DNA of 43,863 bases, taken from contig SVCA01000014.1 in NCBI GenBank assembly GCA_015058625.1, positions 1 to 43,863 of the forward strand. Direction: 5' to 3'. The translations under genes and the position numbers were made by a program. Of this stretch, positions 16,317-25,629 are shown one piece after another. Under the pieces are notes generated by a model. That model was not told where the DNA came from, ran no database searches, and saw nothing but the letters and a program-made list of their open reading frames with translations. Origin of the DNA: Pseudoselenomonas ruminantium. GTDB taxonomy: Bacteria > Bacillota > Negativicutes > Selenomonadales > Selenomonadaceae. Position 1 is the first letter of the stretch. Every line of letters starts with the position of its first letter.

Positions 16317-16355
16317 TCCGCCCCTTACGGGGCACCTTCCCCTCAAGGGGAAGGC
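16317..16355. repeat. REP-like double hairpin between ddl and ftsQ
   Basis: Two adjacent perfect hairpins: GCCCC/GGGGC (16320-16333) and CCTTCCCC/GGGGAAGG (16335-16354), each with a 4-nt loop. The second matches a GC-rich palindrome I recall as widely repeated in gut Firmicutes genomes. It sits directly after the ddl stop and before the ftsQ ribosome binding site. Confidence 0.6.
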
Positions 16356-17288
16356 TTAGAAACCTGCCAGTTCCAAAATTCTTTCGCACAAGTCCGGGAA
16401 TTCAATGCCCATCGCCCGGCCGGCATCGGGAACCAGGGAGGTTTCCGTCATGCCCGGTACGGAATTCACTTCGATGACATAAGGCGTTTCATCCTCGCTG
16501 TACATCATATCCACACGGGCTACGCCCTTGCAGCCGCAGGCCGTGTAGGTTTTGATGGCCAGTTCCTGCATTTCACGAGTCTTTTCTTCGCTGACCGGAG
16601 CCGGAATGATATGCGCCGAAGCACCTTTCGTGTACTTGCTGTTGTAGTCGTAACGGCCGGAAGTCGTCGTGATTTCGATAATCGGGAAAGCTTCCTTCTT
16701 ATCTTCGTCGCCCCAGACCGCTACGGTCATTTCCCGGCCCTTGATAAATTCTTCCACCAGAATTTCGTCATTGAAGGAGAAGGCTTCCTTGATGGCCGGT
16801 GCCAGTTCTTCCTCTTTTTCCACGATGTACACACCGATGCTGGAGCCCTGCGAAGCAGCCTTGACCACTACGGGCAGGCCAAATTCGGCCAGAATTTCCC
16901 CGGCCAAATCACGCTTCTGTTCAAAGCTGTTATAGGTGTGGCAGCGGGGCGTAGAAATCCCCTCGCTGATGAATACGCGCTTGGAAGCAGCCTTGTCCAT
17001 GGTGATTGCCGCTGCCAGCACGCCCGAGCCCGTGTAGGGTATGCCGAGCATATCGAGCGTTCCCTGCAGTAGGCCGTCTTCGCCGAACTTGCCATGCAGA
17101 GCATTGAAGACCATCTTGGCACCGGCCTTTTGAATATCCATGGCAAAGGTCTTGGGGTTGAGTTCCATGCCCTCGGCATTGTAGCCTTTTTCCAGCAAAG
17201 CATCCAGAATAGCCTTGCCGGTGCGGCGGGAAACTTCGGCTTCGGTGGAAGTACCACCCATAACTACTACGATTTTATCCTGCTTCAT
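16356..17288 (-). CDS. ddl: D-alanine--D-alanine ligase
   Basis: ATP-grasp ligase making the D-Ala-D-Ala dipeptide used by MurF. 310 aa, typical of DdlB. It shows the N-terminal MGGTSTEAEVS, EKEEELAPAIKEAFSF in the ATP-grasp region, and the C-terminal EVNSVPGMTETSLVPDAGRAMG with metal-binding and substrate-binding residues. The upstream ribosome binding site is weak. It lies 25 bp after murC; murB, often found here, is absent. Confidence 0.95.
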   Translation of the reverse strand: MKQDKIVVVMGGTSTEAEVSRRTGKAILDALLEKGYNAEGMELNPKTFAMDIQKAGAKMVFNALHGKFGEDGLLQGTLDMLGIPYTGSGVLAAAITMDKAASKRVFISEGISTPRCHTYNSFEQKRDLAGEILAEFGLPVVVKAASQGSSIGVYIVEKEEELAPAIKEAFSFNDEILVEEFIKGREMTVAVWGDEDKKEAFPIIEITTTSGRYDYNSKYTKGASAHIIPAPVSEEKTREMQELAIKTYTACGCKGVARVDMMYSEDETPYVIEVNSVPGMTETSLVPDAGRAMGIEFPDLCERILELAGF

Positions 17289-17313
17289 TGTATCTTAATC
17301 CTGCTTTCCAATC

Positions 17314-18705
17314 TTACTTATTCAAGAGTTCCACTAATTCTTCGCCAGTCTTGTAGATGTCCCCGGCGCCCATGGTGATGATTAAGTCGCCGTCCTGGGA
17401 CTCGCTTTCCAAATACCCGGCCAGTTTTTCGCGCTGCGGAATGTAAATGACATCCTGACCGGACTGCCTGCGCACTTCATTGAGAATCGTCTCGCCGTTA
17501 ATGCCCTCAATCGGTGCTTCACCAGCACTGTATATATCCGTGAGAATCAACCGGTCTGCAGAGACAAACGCCTTGCCAAATTCCTCATGCAAGAGCTGCG
17601 TGCGGGAATAACGGTGCGGCTGGAATACGCATACCAAACGCTGCGGATTCAGCTCCTTGGCTGCCTTGAGCGTCGCGGCAATTTCCGTTGGATGATGCGC
17701 ATAATCGTCAACTACCCAGACGCCTTTCGCTCTGCCCTTGGTCTGGAAACGGCGCTTGGCACCATGGAAGGCAGAAAGACCTGCCACCAGCTTCTCAAAC
17801 TCCACGCCTATGGTAAGTCCCGTCACAATGCAGGCCAAAGCGTTGAGCACGTTATGACGGCCCGGGATGTTCAGGGAAACATGGCCCAGCAGTTCCTCAC
17901 CATGCACCACGTCAAAGGCAATGCCCTTGCCATTGGTCTTGATGTTTTTCGCCATGTAATCAGCCTCATGGTCAATGGCATAGGTATAGAACTTGCGGTC
18001 AACAGTCTTGGCGATATTGCGCAGGTTCTCGTTGTCGAAGCACAGTACAGCCCAGCCCGTTTCCTTGTCCACATTCTGAATGAACTGCGTGAAGGCCTTG
18101 ATGATGTTCTCCATCGTGCCATAGTGGTCCATATGGTCGTCTTCCACATTGGTGACCACAGCGATATGCGGATGGAGCTTCAGGAAGGAGCCATCGCTTT
18201 CATCGGCTTCGGAGGTCAGGTACTCGCTCTCGCCCAGAATGGCATTGGTGCCGAGGTCCGGCATTTCGCCGCCCACAACAACCGTCGGCGATACACCGGC
18301 CTTGGTCAGCGCCACGCCGAGCATGGAAGTAGTCGTGGTCTTGCCATGGGCACCAGCTACGGCAATACCCTTGTACTCATTGACGAGCGCCGCATTGATA
18401 TCGGAGCGGTGTAACTTGCGGATGCCGAGGTCACGGGCCGCCAGCACTTCCGGATTGTCAAAGGGAATGGCCGTGGATACCACAATGGCATCGGCACCTT
18501 TGACATTTTCGCCCTTCTGGCCGTCCAACGTGATTTTTGCCCCCAACTTCTGGAGGTTCTGAATCACTTCGGAATCTGCCCGGTCGGAACCGGTGACTTC
18601 ATAGCCCAGCTCCACCATGATTTTGGCCAGCGGGCTCATACCGGCGCCGCCAATGCCTACAAAATGAATTTTTTCAATATCCTTTAGCTCTTTCAGCCGT
18701 TTCAT
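17314..18705 (-). CDS. murC: UDP-N-acetylmuramate--L-alanine ligase
   Basis: Adds L-Ala to UDP-MurNAc in the cytoplasm. 463 aa. Nucleotide-binding start HFVGIGGAGMSPLA, ATP P-loop AGAHGKTTTTSM, YAHHPTE and the C-terminal Mur ligase domain (VFQPHRYSRT) are all present. The ATG overlaps the murG stop by 4 bp (ATGA), indicating translational coupling. Confidence 0.97.
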   Translation of the reverse strand: MKRLKELKDIEKIHFVGIGGAGMSPLAKIMVELGYEVTGSDRADSEVIQNLQKLGAKITLDGQKGENVKGADAIVVSTAIPFDNPEVLAARDLGIRKLHRSDINAALVNEYKGIAVAGAHGKTTTTSMLGVALTKAGVSPTVVVGGEMPDLGTNAILGESEYLTSEADESDGSFLKLHPHIAVVTNVEDDHMDHYGTMENIIKAFTQFIQNVDKETGWAVLCFDNENLRNIAKTVDRKFYTYAIDHEADYMAKNIKTNGKGIAFDVVHGEELLGHVSLNIPGRHNVLNALACIVTGLTIGVEFEKLVAGLSAFHGAKRRFQTKGRAKGVWVVDDYAHHPTEIAATLKAAKELNPQRLVCVFQPHRYSRTQLLHEEFGKAFVSADRLILTDIYSAGEAPIEGINGETILNEVRRQSGQDVIYIPQREKLAGYLESESQDGDLIITMGAGDIYKTGEELVELLNK

Positions 18706-19823
18706 TTAGTCTTTCTCCCCTGTGTCATATCGATAACCATTTGCGCAATATCTTCTGCCGCCTGCGGCTTGCCCAAGGATTTGCTGGCCGCTGCCATGGA
18801 GGCAAGTTTCGCATCATCAGCCAACAGTTCCTGCAGGGTACTTTGCAAGATGTCGCTCTTAAGCTCGCGGTTCAGGATTACTTTTGCCGCCCCGGCCGCT
18901 TCCAAGGCCCGGGCATTGTGTTCCTGATGATTCTCAGCCGCATAGGGATAAGGAATCAAAATCGCCGGAATCCCCCGTGCGGTGAGTTCTGCCAGGCCTG
19001 TCGCGCCTGCCCGGTAAACCACCAAGTCTGCCATAGCCATGGCCTGCGGCATATTGTAAAGGTAAGGCTCCACCTTGATGTTCGGTGTTTCGGCTAAGTT
19101 TACACCTTTTTCAGCCAAGTGCCCGATAATATCTTCATAGTCCAGCTTGCCCGTCACATGCAAATACTGCACCTCACGCTGTTTGGCTGCTTCGACCAGA
19201 ACATCCACCATGGCATTATTGATACTGCGGGCCCCACGGCTGCCGCCGGAAATCAGCACGGTCTTTTTCGCCGGGTCAAAGCCAAAGGCCTTAGCCCCTT
19301 CCTCCCGCGTTGCCGTAAGCACCGCCTTGCGGATGGGATTGCCGGTGCAGACAACTTTGCCTGCCGGAAAATGTTTCTCCGCTTCCGGCGTGCCCGCCGC
19401 AATGCGCGTGACGAACTTGGCGAGGATTTTATTGGTAATCCCCGGCACCACATTCTGTTCCTGAATCAATGTCGGAATCCCGAGCATGCTGGCCGCCATA
19501 AGCACTGGGCCGCAGACATAGCCACCTGTACCGATAACCGCATCAGGCTTGAACTTCCGCACTACGTTCATGGCCTTGGCCACACCCACAGCCGCCAGCC
19601 CTGCCCGCACAAAATTGGCCGGCGACAGGCTGCGCTTAAATCCCTGAATATCCACTGTAGCAAAAGGAATATTTTCCTTCGGGATAATATCGGCTTCCAG
19701 TCCTTTATGCGTACCGACGTACAGGAAGCTGGTGTCCGGATATTTTTCCTCAATGGTGCGCATAATGGTCAGCGCGGGATAAATATGCCCGCCGGTACCG
19801 CCACCGGAAATAATTATCTTCAT
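18702..19823 (-). CDS. murG: UDP-GlcNAc:undecaprenyl-PP-MurNAc-pentapeptide GlcNAc transferase
   Basis: Makes lipid II from lipid I at the inner face of the membrane. GT28 with a GT-B fold, about 373 aa. N-terminal SGGGTGGHIYPAL and C-terminal VYRAGATGLAEL are diagnostic. An ATG at 19829 abuts AGAGGG with no spacing; the second ATG at 19823 has the proper 6-nt spacing and gives MKIIISGGGTGG. ftsW, usually next to murG, is absent between murD and murG (about 11 bp apart). Confidence 0.95.
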   Translation of the reverse strand: MKIIISGGGTGGHIYPALTIMRTIEEKYPDTSFLYVGTHKGLEADIIPKENIPFATVDIQGFKRSLSPANFVRAGLAAVGVAKAMNVVRKFKPDAVIGTGGYVCGPVLMAASMLGIPTLIQEQNVVPGITNKILAKFVTRIAAGTPEAEKHFPAGKVVCTGNPIRKAVLTATREEGAKAFGFDPAKKTVLISGGSRGARSINNAMVDVLVEAAKQREVQYLHVTGKLDYEDIIGHLAEKGVNLAETPNIKVEPYLYNMPQAMAMADLVVYRAGATGLAELTARGIPAILIPYPYAAENHQEHNARALEAAGAAKVILNRELKSDILQSTLQELLADDAKLASMAAASKSLGKPQAAEDIAQMVIDMTQGRKTK

Positions 19824-19834
19824 TTTCATCCCTC

Positions 19835-21196
19835 TTACAACTTATTTACTAAATCCTTGAAGTTACGGCCGCGTTCTGCCATGCCGTTATACATATCAAA
19901 GCTGGCACAGGCAGGCGACAGCAGTACCACCTGCGGTGCTTTGGCTAAGGAATGGGCGATTTTGACCGCTTCTTCCATGGAAAAGCCTGCGCGATGAATA
20001 TGCTCAGCAGGATAGCCGCTCTTTAAGGCCTCCTGCTCAAAACGGTCAGCGGCAGCGCCAATGAGTACCATATCCGTAACACGCTCTTTGACACGGCTCA
20101 GGAAGTCCGTCAAATCCGTCATCTTGTCATCGCCGCCCGCCAGCAGCACAATGCCGTTGTCAAAGGTTTCCAAAGCCTTGATGGCCGAATCCGTATTGGT
20201 GGCCTTGGAGTCGTTGTAATACTCGACACCATCCAACGTGCGAACGTATTCAATGCGATGCTCTACGCCGCGGAAGGATTTTAAGACCGGCACCATTTCT
20301 TCTGCCGTGCAGCCAGCCAAAAAGGCCGTCATGGCTGCAGCCAACGCATTTTCCACATTATGGGCGCCCTTGATGCCCAATTCGCTGATGGTGCAGAGTG
20401 GATAATCTTCCCCATCCCAGGCAATGGTCAGCATATCGCCTTCGAGGTACGCACCTTCATGGAGATGCACCTGACGGCTGAAGAATACCACATGGGCGCT
20501 GGCGCGGTTTGCCATATCCTTTACGCGCTCGTCATCATAGTTGAGCACGAGGAAATCCTTGCCCTTCTGCTGGGCAAACATACGCTCCTTCATGCGCTGG
20601 TATTCCTCGATGGACCCATGGCGCACAATATGGTCGGGGGTCACATTGAGAACCGTGGCCACATGGGGATGGAATTCCTCGGTGACTTCCATCTGGTAAC
20701 TGGAAATCTCGGCGGCAATATAACCGTCCGCAGGAATTTCCAAAGTCACCTCCGACAAAGGCACGCCGATATTGCCGCCCACGCCGACTTTATCATAGTG
20801 GCTTTCGAGCAGCAGGCCGAGCAATGTAACCGTGGTAGTCTTGCCATTGGTACCGGTTACAGCGCAGATAGGCGCTTTCTTGAGCCGATACGCCAGTTCC
20901 ACTTCGCTGGCCACCCGGATTTTCCGTTTGTAGGCCTCCTGAATCAAGGGAATACGGGCCGGTACCGCGGGGGAAACAATCACGAGGCTCACCCCGTCCA
21001 AGAGTTCTTCCGCCTGCGGGCCGAACACGCAGTTTATGCCCATATCCCGCAGCTCATCAAAATCATCGGTTAAATCCGCTTCGTTCTTGGCATCACTCAG
21101 TGTAACCTGTGCGCCTAAACGGCGGGTGATTTTTGCCGCTGCAAAACCGCTGATGCCAGCGCCGATAATCAGTACCTTTTTGCCCGTTAAGTCCAT
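19835..21196 (-). CDS. murD: UDP-N-acetylmuramoyl-L-alanine--D-glutamate ligase
   Basis: Adds D-Glu to UDP-MurNAc-L-Ala. 453 aa with IGAGISGFAAAK at the N-terminus, P-loop GTNGKTTTVTLLG, YNDSKATNTDSA, and the C-terminal SPACASFDMYNGMAERG, all characteristic of MurD. It lies 16 bp downstream of mraY. Confidence 0.97.
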   Translation of the reverse strand: MDLTGKKVLIIGAGISGFAAAKITRRLGAQVTLSDAKNEADLTDDFDELRDMGINCVFGPQAEELLDGVSLVIVSPAVPARIPLIQEAYKRKIRVASEVELAYRLKKAPICAVTGTNGKTTTVTLLGLLLESHYDKVGVGGNIGVPLSEVTLEIPADGYIAAEISSYQMEVTEEFHPHVATVLNVTPDHIVRHGSIEEYQRMKERMFAQQKGKDFLVLNYDDERVKDMANRASAHVVFFSRQVHLHEGAYLEGDMLTIAWDGEDYPLCTISELGIKGAHNVENALAAAMTAFLAGCTAEEMVPVLKSFRGVEHRIEYVRTLDGVEYYNDSKATNTDSAIKALETFDNGIVLLAGGDDKMTDLTDFLSRVKERVTDMVLIGAAADRFEQEALKSGYPAEHIHRAGFSMEEAVKIAHSLAKAPQVVLLSPACASFDMYNGMAERGRNFKDLVNKL

Positions 21197-21212
21197 GGTA
21201 AATCCCCCTAAA

Positions 21213-22163
21213 TTATAACAGTTTCAGTGCCGTAATACTGGCCAAGAGGCCCACCGTCCAGAATACGAAGACCACTTTCCATTCCGACCAGCCGCCCAGT
21301 TCAAAATGATGATGAATGGGGCTCATGCGGAACACCCGCTTGCCCGTAGACTTGAAGGAAGCCACCTGGATGATGACCGACAGTGCCTCACAGACAAACA
21401 CGAGGCCGATAAGCGCCAGCAGCACTTCTGTATGGGTGAGGATACCCAAAGCCGCCATGGCACCGCCCAGTGCCAAAGAGCCTGTATCGCCCATAAACAC
21501 CTTGGCCGGATGCGCATTGAAGCGCAGGAAGCCCACGCAGGCAGCAGCCATAGCCGTAGCAAAAATAGCCAAATCGCTGTGCCCCAAAAGTGTGCAGACC
21601 ACAGCATAGGAGCTGGCGGCAATGGCCACCGTACCAGAAGCCAGACCATCTAAGCCGTCCGTGAGGTTTACCGCATTGCTGGTGCCCACCATCACGAACA
21701 ACACCAGAGCATAATAGCCAACGCCGATATTGATGTGGCTGTCGAGCACCGGCAGCCAAATGGTCGTATCAATGCCCAGCATCCGCGTGCCGATAACCAT
21801 GGTAACCACCGCAATGATAATCTGCCCCAGCATCTTCTGCTTCGCTTTAAGACCCAGGTTCCGTTTCTTGACCACCTTGATATAGTCATCGAGGAAGCCC
21901 AGCACAAAGTGCCCCAGCATGATAAAGAGTGCCAGCAGAATTTCCGTGGAAAACGGTGCCGCAACGAGCGTGGCAATGGTAATCCCAAGGATAATCATAA
22001 TGCCGCCCATGGTTGGGGTACCGCTCTTAGCCTGATGACTTGCCGGCCCTTCCTCGCGAATGCTCTGGCCAAACTTCAACTTATGCAGTTCCGGGATGAA
22101 AAACGGCCCGGTCAGCAAAACGAAACCTGCGGCGATGACGGCCGCCAATATAAAGCTATCCAA
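21213..22163 (-). CDS. mraY: Phospho-N-acetylmuramoyl-pentapeptide transferase
   Basis: Integral membrane enzyme transferring phospho-MurNAc-pentapeptide to undecaprenyl phosphate (lipid I). 316 aa, with about ten membrane segments. Conserved cytoplasmic motifs are TPTMGG, FLDDYIKV, NAVNLTDGLDGLASG and the His-rich MSPIHHHFE. The start is TTG with GAGG 7 nt upstream. It lies between murF and murD as in most dcw clusters. Confidence 0.96.
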   Translation of the reverse strand: MDSFILAAVIAAGFVLLTGPFFIPELHKLKFGQSIREEGPASHQAKSGTPTMGGIMIILGITIATLVAAPFSTEILLALFIMLGHFVLGFLDDYIKVVKKRNLGLKAKQKMLGQIIIAVVTMVIGTRMLGIDTTIWLPVLDSHINIGVGYYALVLFVMVGTSNAVNLTDGLDGLASGTVAIAASSYAVVCTLLGHSDLAIFATAMAAACVGFLRFNAHPAKVFMGDTGSLALGGAMAALGILTHTEVLLALIGLVFVCEALSVIIQVASFKSTGKRVFRMSPIHHHFELGGWSEWKVVFVFWTVGLLASITALKLL

Positions 22164-22190
22164 TGTTATGCCTCACTATCTATATTTCAA

Positions 22191-23558
22191 TCAGAGTAAA
22201 TCAATAATCTTTTCCATAGCCATGCCACGGGACCCCTTAAAGAGGAGAGTATCACCGGGCTGCAGCAGTTCATGGAGTTTTTCTGCCGCTTCTTCGTGGC
22301 TTGCACAGCGGTAAACCGCCGTCATGCCTTTGTTTTCCGCACCTTTAGCGATAAATTCGCCCATTTCGCCGCGGGTGACAAGTGCCGTGAAACCATGTTC
22401 GGCCACTTCCTCGCCCACATGCAGATGCGCTTCTTCGGATACGCTGCCCAATTCGAGCATATCGCCGAGCACCGCAATCTTGCGGCCCTTTGTAAGTTCC
22501 GACAGGGTATTGATGGCCGCCGTCATGGACATGGGGCTGGCGTTATAAGCGTCATTAACCACGTTCCATTCCTTGACCTGCTGCAGTTCAAAGCGCATCT
22601 TCGTGGCTTCGAGATGCGAAAGACCTTCGCGCACTTCAACTGGCGTCAGGCCCATGGCAAAACCTGCGGCAATGGCGGCCAACGTATTGTATACGTTATG
22701 ACGGCCTACCATATTGACTTCATATTCATGGCGCTCATTGGCATAAGTCACCATGAACTTCGTCACATTGCCTTCCGTATGAATGGCCTCGCCCCGGACA
22801 TCAGCCTCATGTTCAATGCCGAAAGTCATGACCTTTACACCCTCTTTGGCAGCAGAACGCATACCGGCCACATATTTGTTATCGGCATTCAGGATAACCG
22901 TACCACCGGCAGGAATAGCTTCCACCAGTTCCTGTTTAGCCTTGGCGATATTCTCCAAAGACCCCAAAAGTTCCATATGGGTTTCGCCCACATTGGTCAC
23001 AATGCCAATCTGCGGGGAAGCAATCGGCGCCAGCGCCTCAATCTGGTGGAAGCCGCGCATACCGATTTCCACCACGGCGGCCGTATGTTCTTTCTTAAGC
23101 CCCAACAGGGTCAATGGCAGGCCGATTTCATTGTTGAAGTTGGCCTGCGTCTTGAGCACGGCACCTTTGGCCGACAGCACAGCCGCCGTCAGGTCTTTGG
23201 TCGTGGTCTTGCCGTTGGAGCCCGTGATGGCCACCACAGGGATTTGCGGGAACTTATCCCGCCAGGCCTTGGCAATCAGCTGATAGGCTGCCAAAGTATC
23301 CTCAACCTGCAGAACAGTACCTGCACACTTTTCCAGCTGCTTTTTGTCGCAGGCTTCGCTTACGACTACACCGGCTGCGCCCTTTTCCAAAGCCTCAGCC
23401 GCAAAATCCTCACCATTGAAGCGCTCACCCTTGAGCGCCACAAAGAGCACACCTTCGCTGATTTTGCGGGTATCGGTAACGATGGCACTGAATTCTTTTT
23501 TCTCTTCCTTATATATCTTGGCGCTGGTGGCCTTTACAATCTCATTAAGCGTAAACAT
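22191..23558 (-). CDS. murF: UDP-MurNAc-tripeptide--D-alanyl-D-alanine ligase
   Basis: Adds D-Ala-D-Ala to complete the UDP-MurNAc-pentapeptide. 455 aa, with P-loop GSNGKTTTKDLTA, NDAYNASPMSM and GDMLELG, typical of MurF. It starts 3 bp after the murE stop, so the two are tightly coupled. Confidence 0.97.
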   Translation of the reverse strand: MFTLNEIVKATSAKIYKEEKKEFSAIVTDTRKISEGVLFVALKGERFNGEDFAAEALEKGAAGVVVSEACDKKQLEKCAGTVLQVEDTLAAYQLIAKAWRDKFPQIPVVAITGSNGKTTTKDLTAAVLSAKGAVLKTQANFNNEIGLPLTLLGLKKEHTAAVVEIGMRGFHQIEALAPIASPQIGIVTNVGETHMELLGSLENIAKAKQELVEAIPAGGTVILNADNKYVAGMRSAAKEGVKVMTFGIEHEADVRGEAIHTEGNVTKFMVTYANERHEYEVNMVGRHNVYNTLAAIAAGFAMGLTPVEVREGLSHLEATKMRFELQQVKEWNVVNDAYNASPMSMTAAINTLSELTKGRKIAVLGDMLELGSVSEEAHLHVGEEVAEHGFTALVTRGEMGEFIAKGAENKGMTAVYRCASHEEAAEKLHELLQPGDTLLFKGSRGMAMEKIIDLL

Positions 23559-23561
23559 CCG

Positions 23562-25061
23562 TCAGGCTCCTTTTTTCGCTGCCACAGCCTCGCGGGCAAC
23601 TTCCTTATCGTCGAAGTGAATCGTCTTATCCTTCAGAATCTGATAATCCTCATGGCCCTTGCCCAGGATAATCACAATATCATCCGTTTCGGCAAGTTCC
23701 ACGGCGCGGAAAATGGCCTCGCGTCTGTCGATAATGCATTCATGGTGCTTATCGCCGATGTTTTCCTTCACACCAGCTTCCACTTCACTCAGGATAAAGG
23801 CCGGGTCTTCGCTGCGCGGATTATCAGAAGTGGCGATAACCACATCAGCCAAATCCGCTGCAAGTCTGCCCATAATCGGACGCTTCGTGCGGTCGCGGTC
23901 GCCGCCGCAGCCAAATACCGCGATAATCTTCTTCTTCGCAATGCGGCGGGCCGTATTGAGCACGTTTTCCACTCCGTCCGGCGTATGCGCATAGTCCACG
24001 ATAATGGAAAAATCCTGTCCGGCCTTCACGAGTTCAAAGCGGCCCGGCACACTGGTGAAATTCAGCAGGGCTTTCTCAATCACTGCGGGGGCAATCTTCT
24101 CCGCAATAGCAGCCCCCACAGCGGCCATGACATTGTAGACATTGAAGATACCCGTGATATGCAGCTGTAAATCCAGCTTGCCCAGGAATTCTTCGGTCAG
24201 GGTGAAATTGGCTCCACTGGCCAAAACCTCCACATTGGTTGCCTGCAGGGAGGCCTTGTTTTCGATACCATAGGTCAGCTGACGGCACTTGGCATGCTCC
24301 AGCATGGTCTTGCCGGCTTCGTCGTCTGCATTGACCACAGCCGTCTTGTTGTCCTTAACGCCCTCTTTACCGAGCAGGTCAAAGAGTTTAGCCTTGGCCA
24401 GCTTGTAATTTTCCAGCGTCTTATGGTAGTCCAGATGGTCCTGCGTGAGGTTGGAGAACACCGCCGTATCGAACTCAATGCCCGCTACGCGGTTTTGGTC
24501 GAGCGCATGGGAGGAAACCTCCATGACCACATAGTCCATCCCCTTGTCCCGCATGATGGCCAGCGTATGCTGCAGTTCCACCACATCCGGCGTCGTATTG
24601 TGAATGGGGAATACTTCTTCCTCCATCATAATCTGAATGGTACCGATAAGCCCCACCTTGTAACCAGCTTCGCGCAAAATCGCGCGGATAAGGTAGCTGG
24701 TCGTGGTCTTGCCGTTGGTGCCCGTAATGCCGATTACCCGCATCTTCTGCGCAGGGTAGTCATGGAAGAACGGCACGATAACGTCCAAAGCCGCTTTCAG
24801 CTCCGGCACCTGCAGGACAGCAACACCTTCCGGCACATCCACCGCCTCAGCAGAGCGGGTGGTCAGGATAGCCTTTGCCCCCTTCTCCACAGCCTGCGGA
24901 ATAAACTTATGACCATCCACATGGAAGCCTTCTATGCACACAAAGAGTGTACCCTCTGCTGCCTTGCGGGAGTCATGCTCAATTCCCTTTATCTCTATAT
25001 TCTTATCGCCGGTAACTACAGAACCATTTACCAGTTCTGCCAGTTGCGCTAATGTCTTCAT
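23562..25061 (-). CDS. murE: UDP-MurNAc-L-Ala-D-Glu--meso-diaminopimelate ligase
   Basis: Adds the third stem residue. 499 aa, with P-loop GTNGKTTTSYLI, DYAHTPDGVENVL, and the substrate motif DNPR at 413-416, which in characterised MurE proteins marks meso-DAP specificity. GAGGGAGG precedes the ATG. It is first gene of its own transcription unit: a terminator and a -10 box lie between it and ftsL, where ftsI is usually found. Confidence 0.96.
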   Translation of the reverse strand: MKTLAQLAELVNGSVVTGDKNIEIKGIEHDSRKAAEGTLFVCIEGFHVDGHKFIPQAVEKGAKAILTTRSAEAVDVPEGVAVLQVPELKAALDVIVPFFHDYPAQKMRVIGITGTNGKTTTSYLIRAILREAGYKVGLIGTIQIMMEEEVFPIHNTTPDVVELQHTLAIMRDKGMDYVVMEVSSHALDQNRVAGIEFDTAVFSNLTQDHLDYHKTLENYKLAKAKLFDLLGKEGVKDNKTAVVNADDEAGKTMLEHAKCRQLTYGIENKASLQATNVEVLASGANFTLTEEFLGKLDLQLHITGIFNVYNVMAAVGAAIAEKIAPAVIEKALLNFTSVPGRFELVKAGQDFSIIVDYAHTPDGVENVLNTARRIAKKKIIAVFGCGGDRDRTKRPIMGRLAADLADVVIATSDNPRSEDPAFILSEVEAGVKENIGDKHHECIIDRREAIFRAVELAETDDIVIILGKGHEDYQILKDKTIHFDDKEVAREAVAAKKGA

Positions 25062-25100
25062 ATAATATCCTCCCTCGCCTCATAATGCGAACCGTTTCTT

Positions 25101-25139
25101 ATTATAACGCCATTGTTCAAATTTTGCCATAGGCAAAAT
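25101..25139 (-). promoter_or_regulatory. murE promoter region with palindrome
   Basis: On the minus strand a consensus TATAAT (25106-25101) lies about 40 bp upstream of murE. No -35 consensus is present at 16-18 nt. Instead a perfect palindrome, ATTTTGCC-ATA-GGCAAAAT (25121-25139), covers the -35 region, suggesting a regulator-dependent or repressed promoter. A further 6-bp hairpin (GACGAG/CTCGTC) lies at 25157-25173. Confidence 0.5.
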
Positions 25140-25185
25140 AAACCGCTTAGCGTTTCGACGAGCTTGACTCGTCATATAACGGATT

Positions 25186-25229
25186 GCAAAAAAATTACAG
25201 GATTTTTCTGCAGAAAATCCTGTAATTTT
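25186..25229 (-). terminator. Rho-independent terminator after ftsL
   Basis: Perfect 16-bp stem (25191-25206 with 25214-25229, core ATTACAGG) and a 7-nt loop, followed on the minus strand by a T run, 14 bp after the ftsL stop. It ends the mraZ-rsmH-ftsL transcript. Confidence 0.9.
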
Positions 25230-25242
25230 GGCTATCTGGTCA

Positions 25243-25629
25243 TTATTTCTCACTGCTAAAATAAGTCTGCTTAGGTACGCTCATTCCCAGCTGATCCTGT
25301 GCGATGGATTTGATGCGGTCCGGAGACTTGAGCTTGGCAATTTCAATCTTGAGCCGCTCGTTCTCCTGCTCCATCTGGTCAGCCTGCTGCTGGATGGCCA
25401 CCAGTTCATAGCCGCGGCTGGCACTGATGCCGCTGCCCACCGTAACCAGAAGGGCCAGCACCGTCATCGTCAGGAACAGCAGCTGTCCATGAGAACGCAG
25501 GCGGGTGTCCAGAACCGTCTTAAAAAGTGGCTCCTTCGGAGACTTGCGCAGTTCCTTTTCCTCCTCCGCAGGAGTCAGAACGCGCTCTTCCTCTTCATAA
25601 TATTCTTCCTGTCTGGCCAGCATGGTCAT
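25243..25629 (-). CDS. ftsL: Cell division protein FtsL
   Basis: Small bitopic divisome protein, 128 aa. A charged N-terminus (EEYYEEEERVL) is followed by one membrane segment at about 49-68 (LLFLTMTVLALLVTVG), a heptad-type coiled coil at about 77-100 (QQQADQMEQENERLKIEIAK) and LKSPDRIKSIAQDQLGM, a typical FtsL ending. The ATG overlaps the rsmH stop by 4 bp. Identification rests on topology and gene order as much as on sequence. Confidence 0.88.
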   Translation of the reverse strand: MTMLARQEEYYEEEERVLTPAEEEKELRKSPKEPLFKTVLDTRLRSHGQLLFLTMTVLALLVTVGSGISASRGYELVAIQQQADQMEQENERLKIEIAKLKSPDRIKSIAQDQLGMSVPKQTYFSSEK

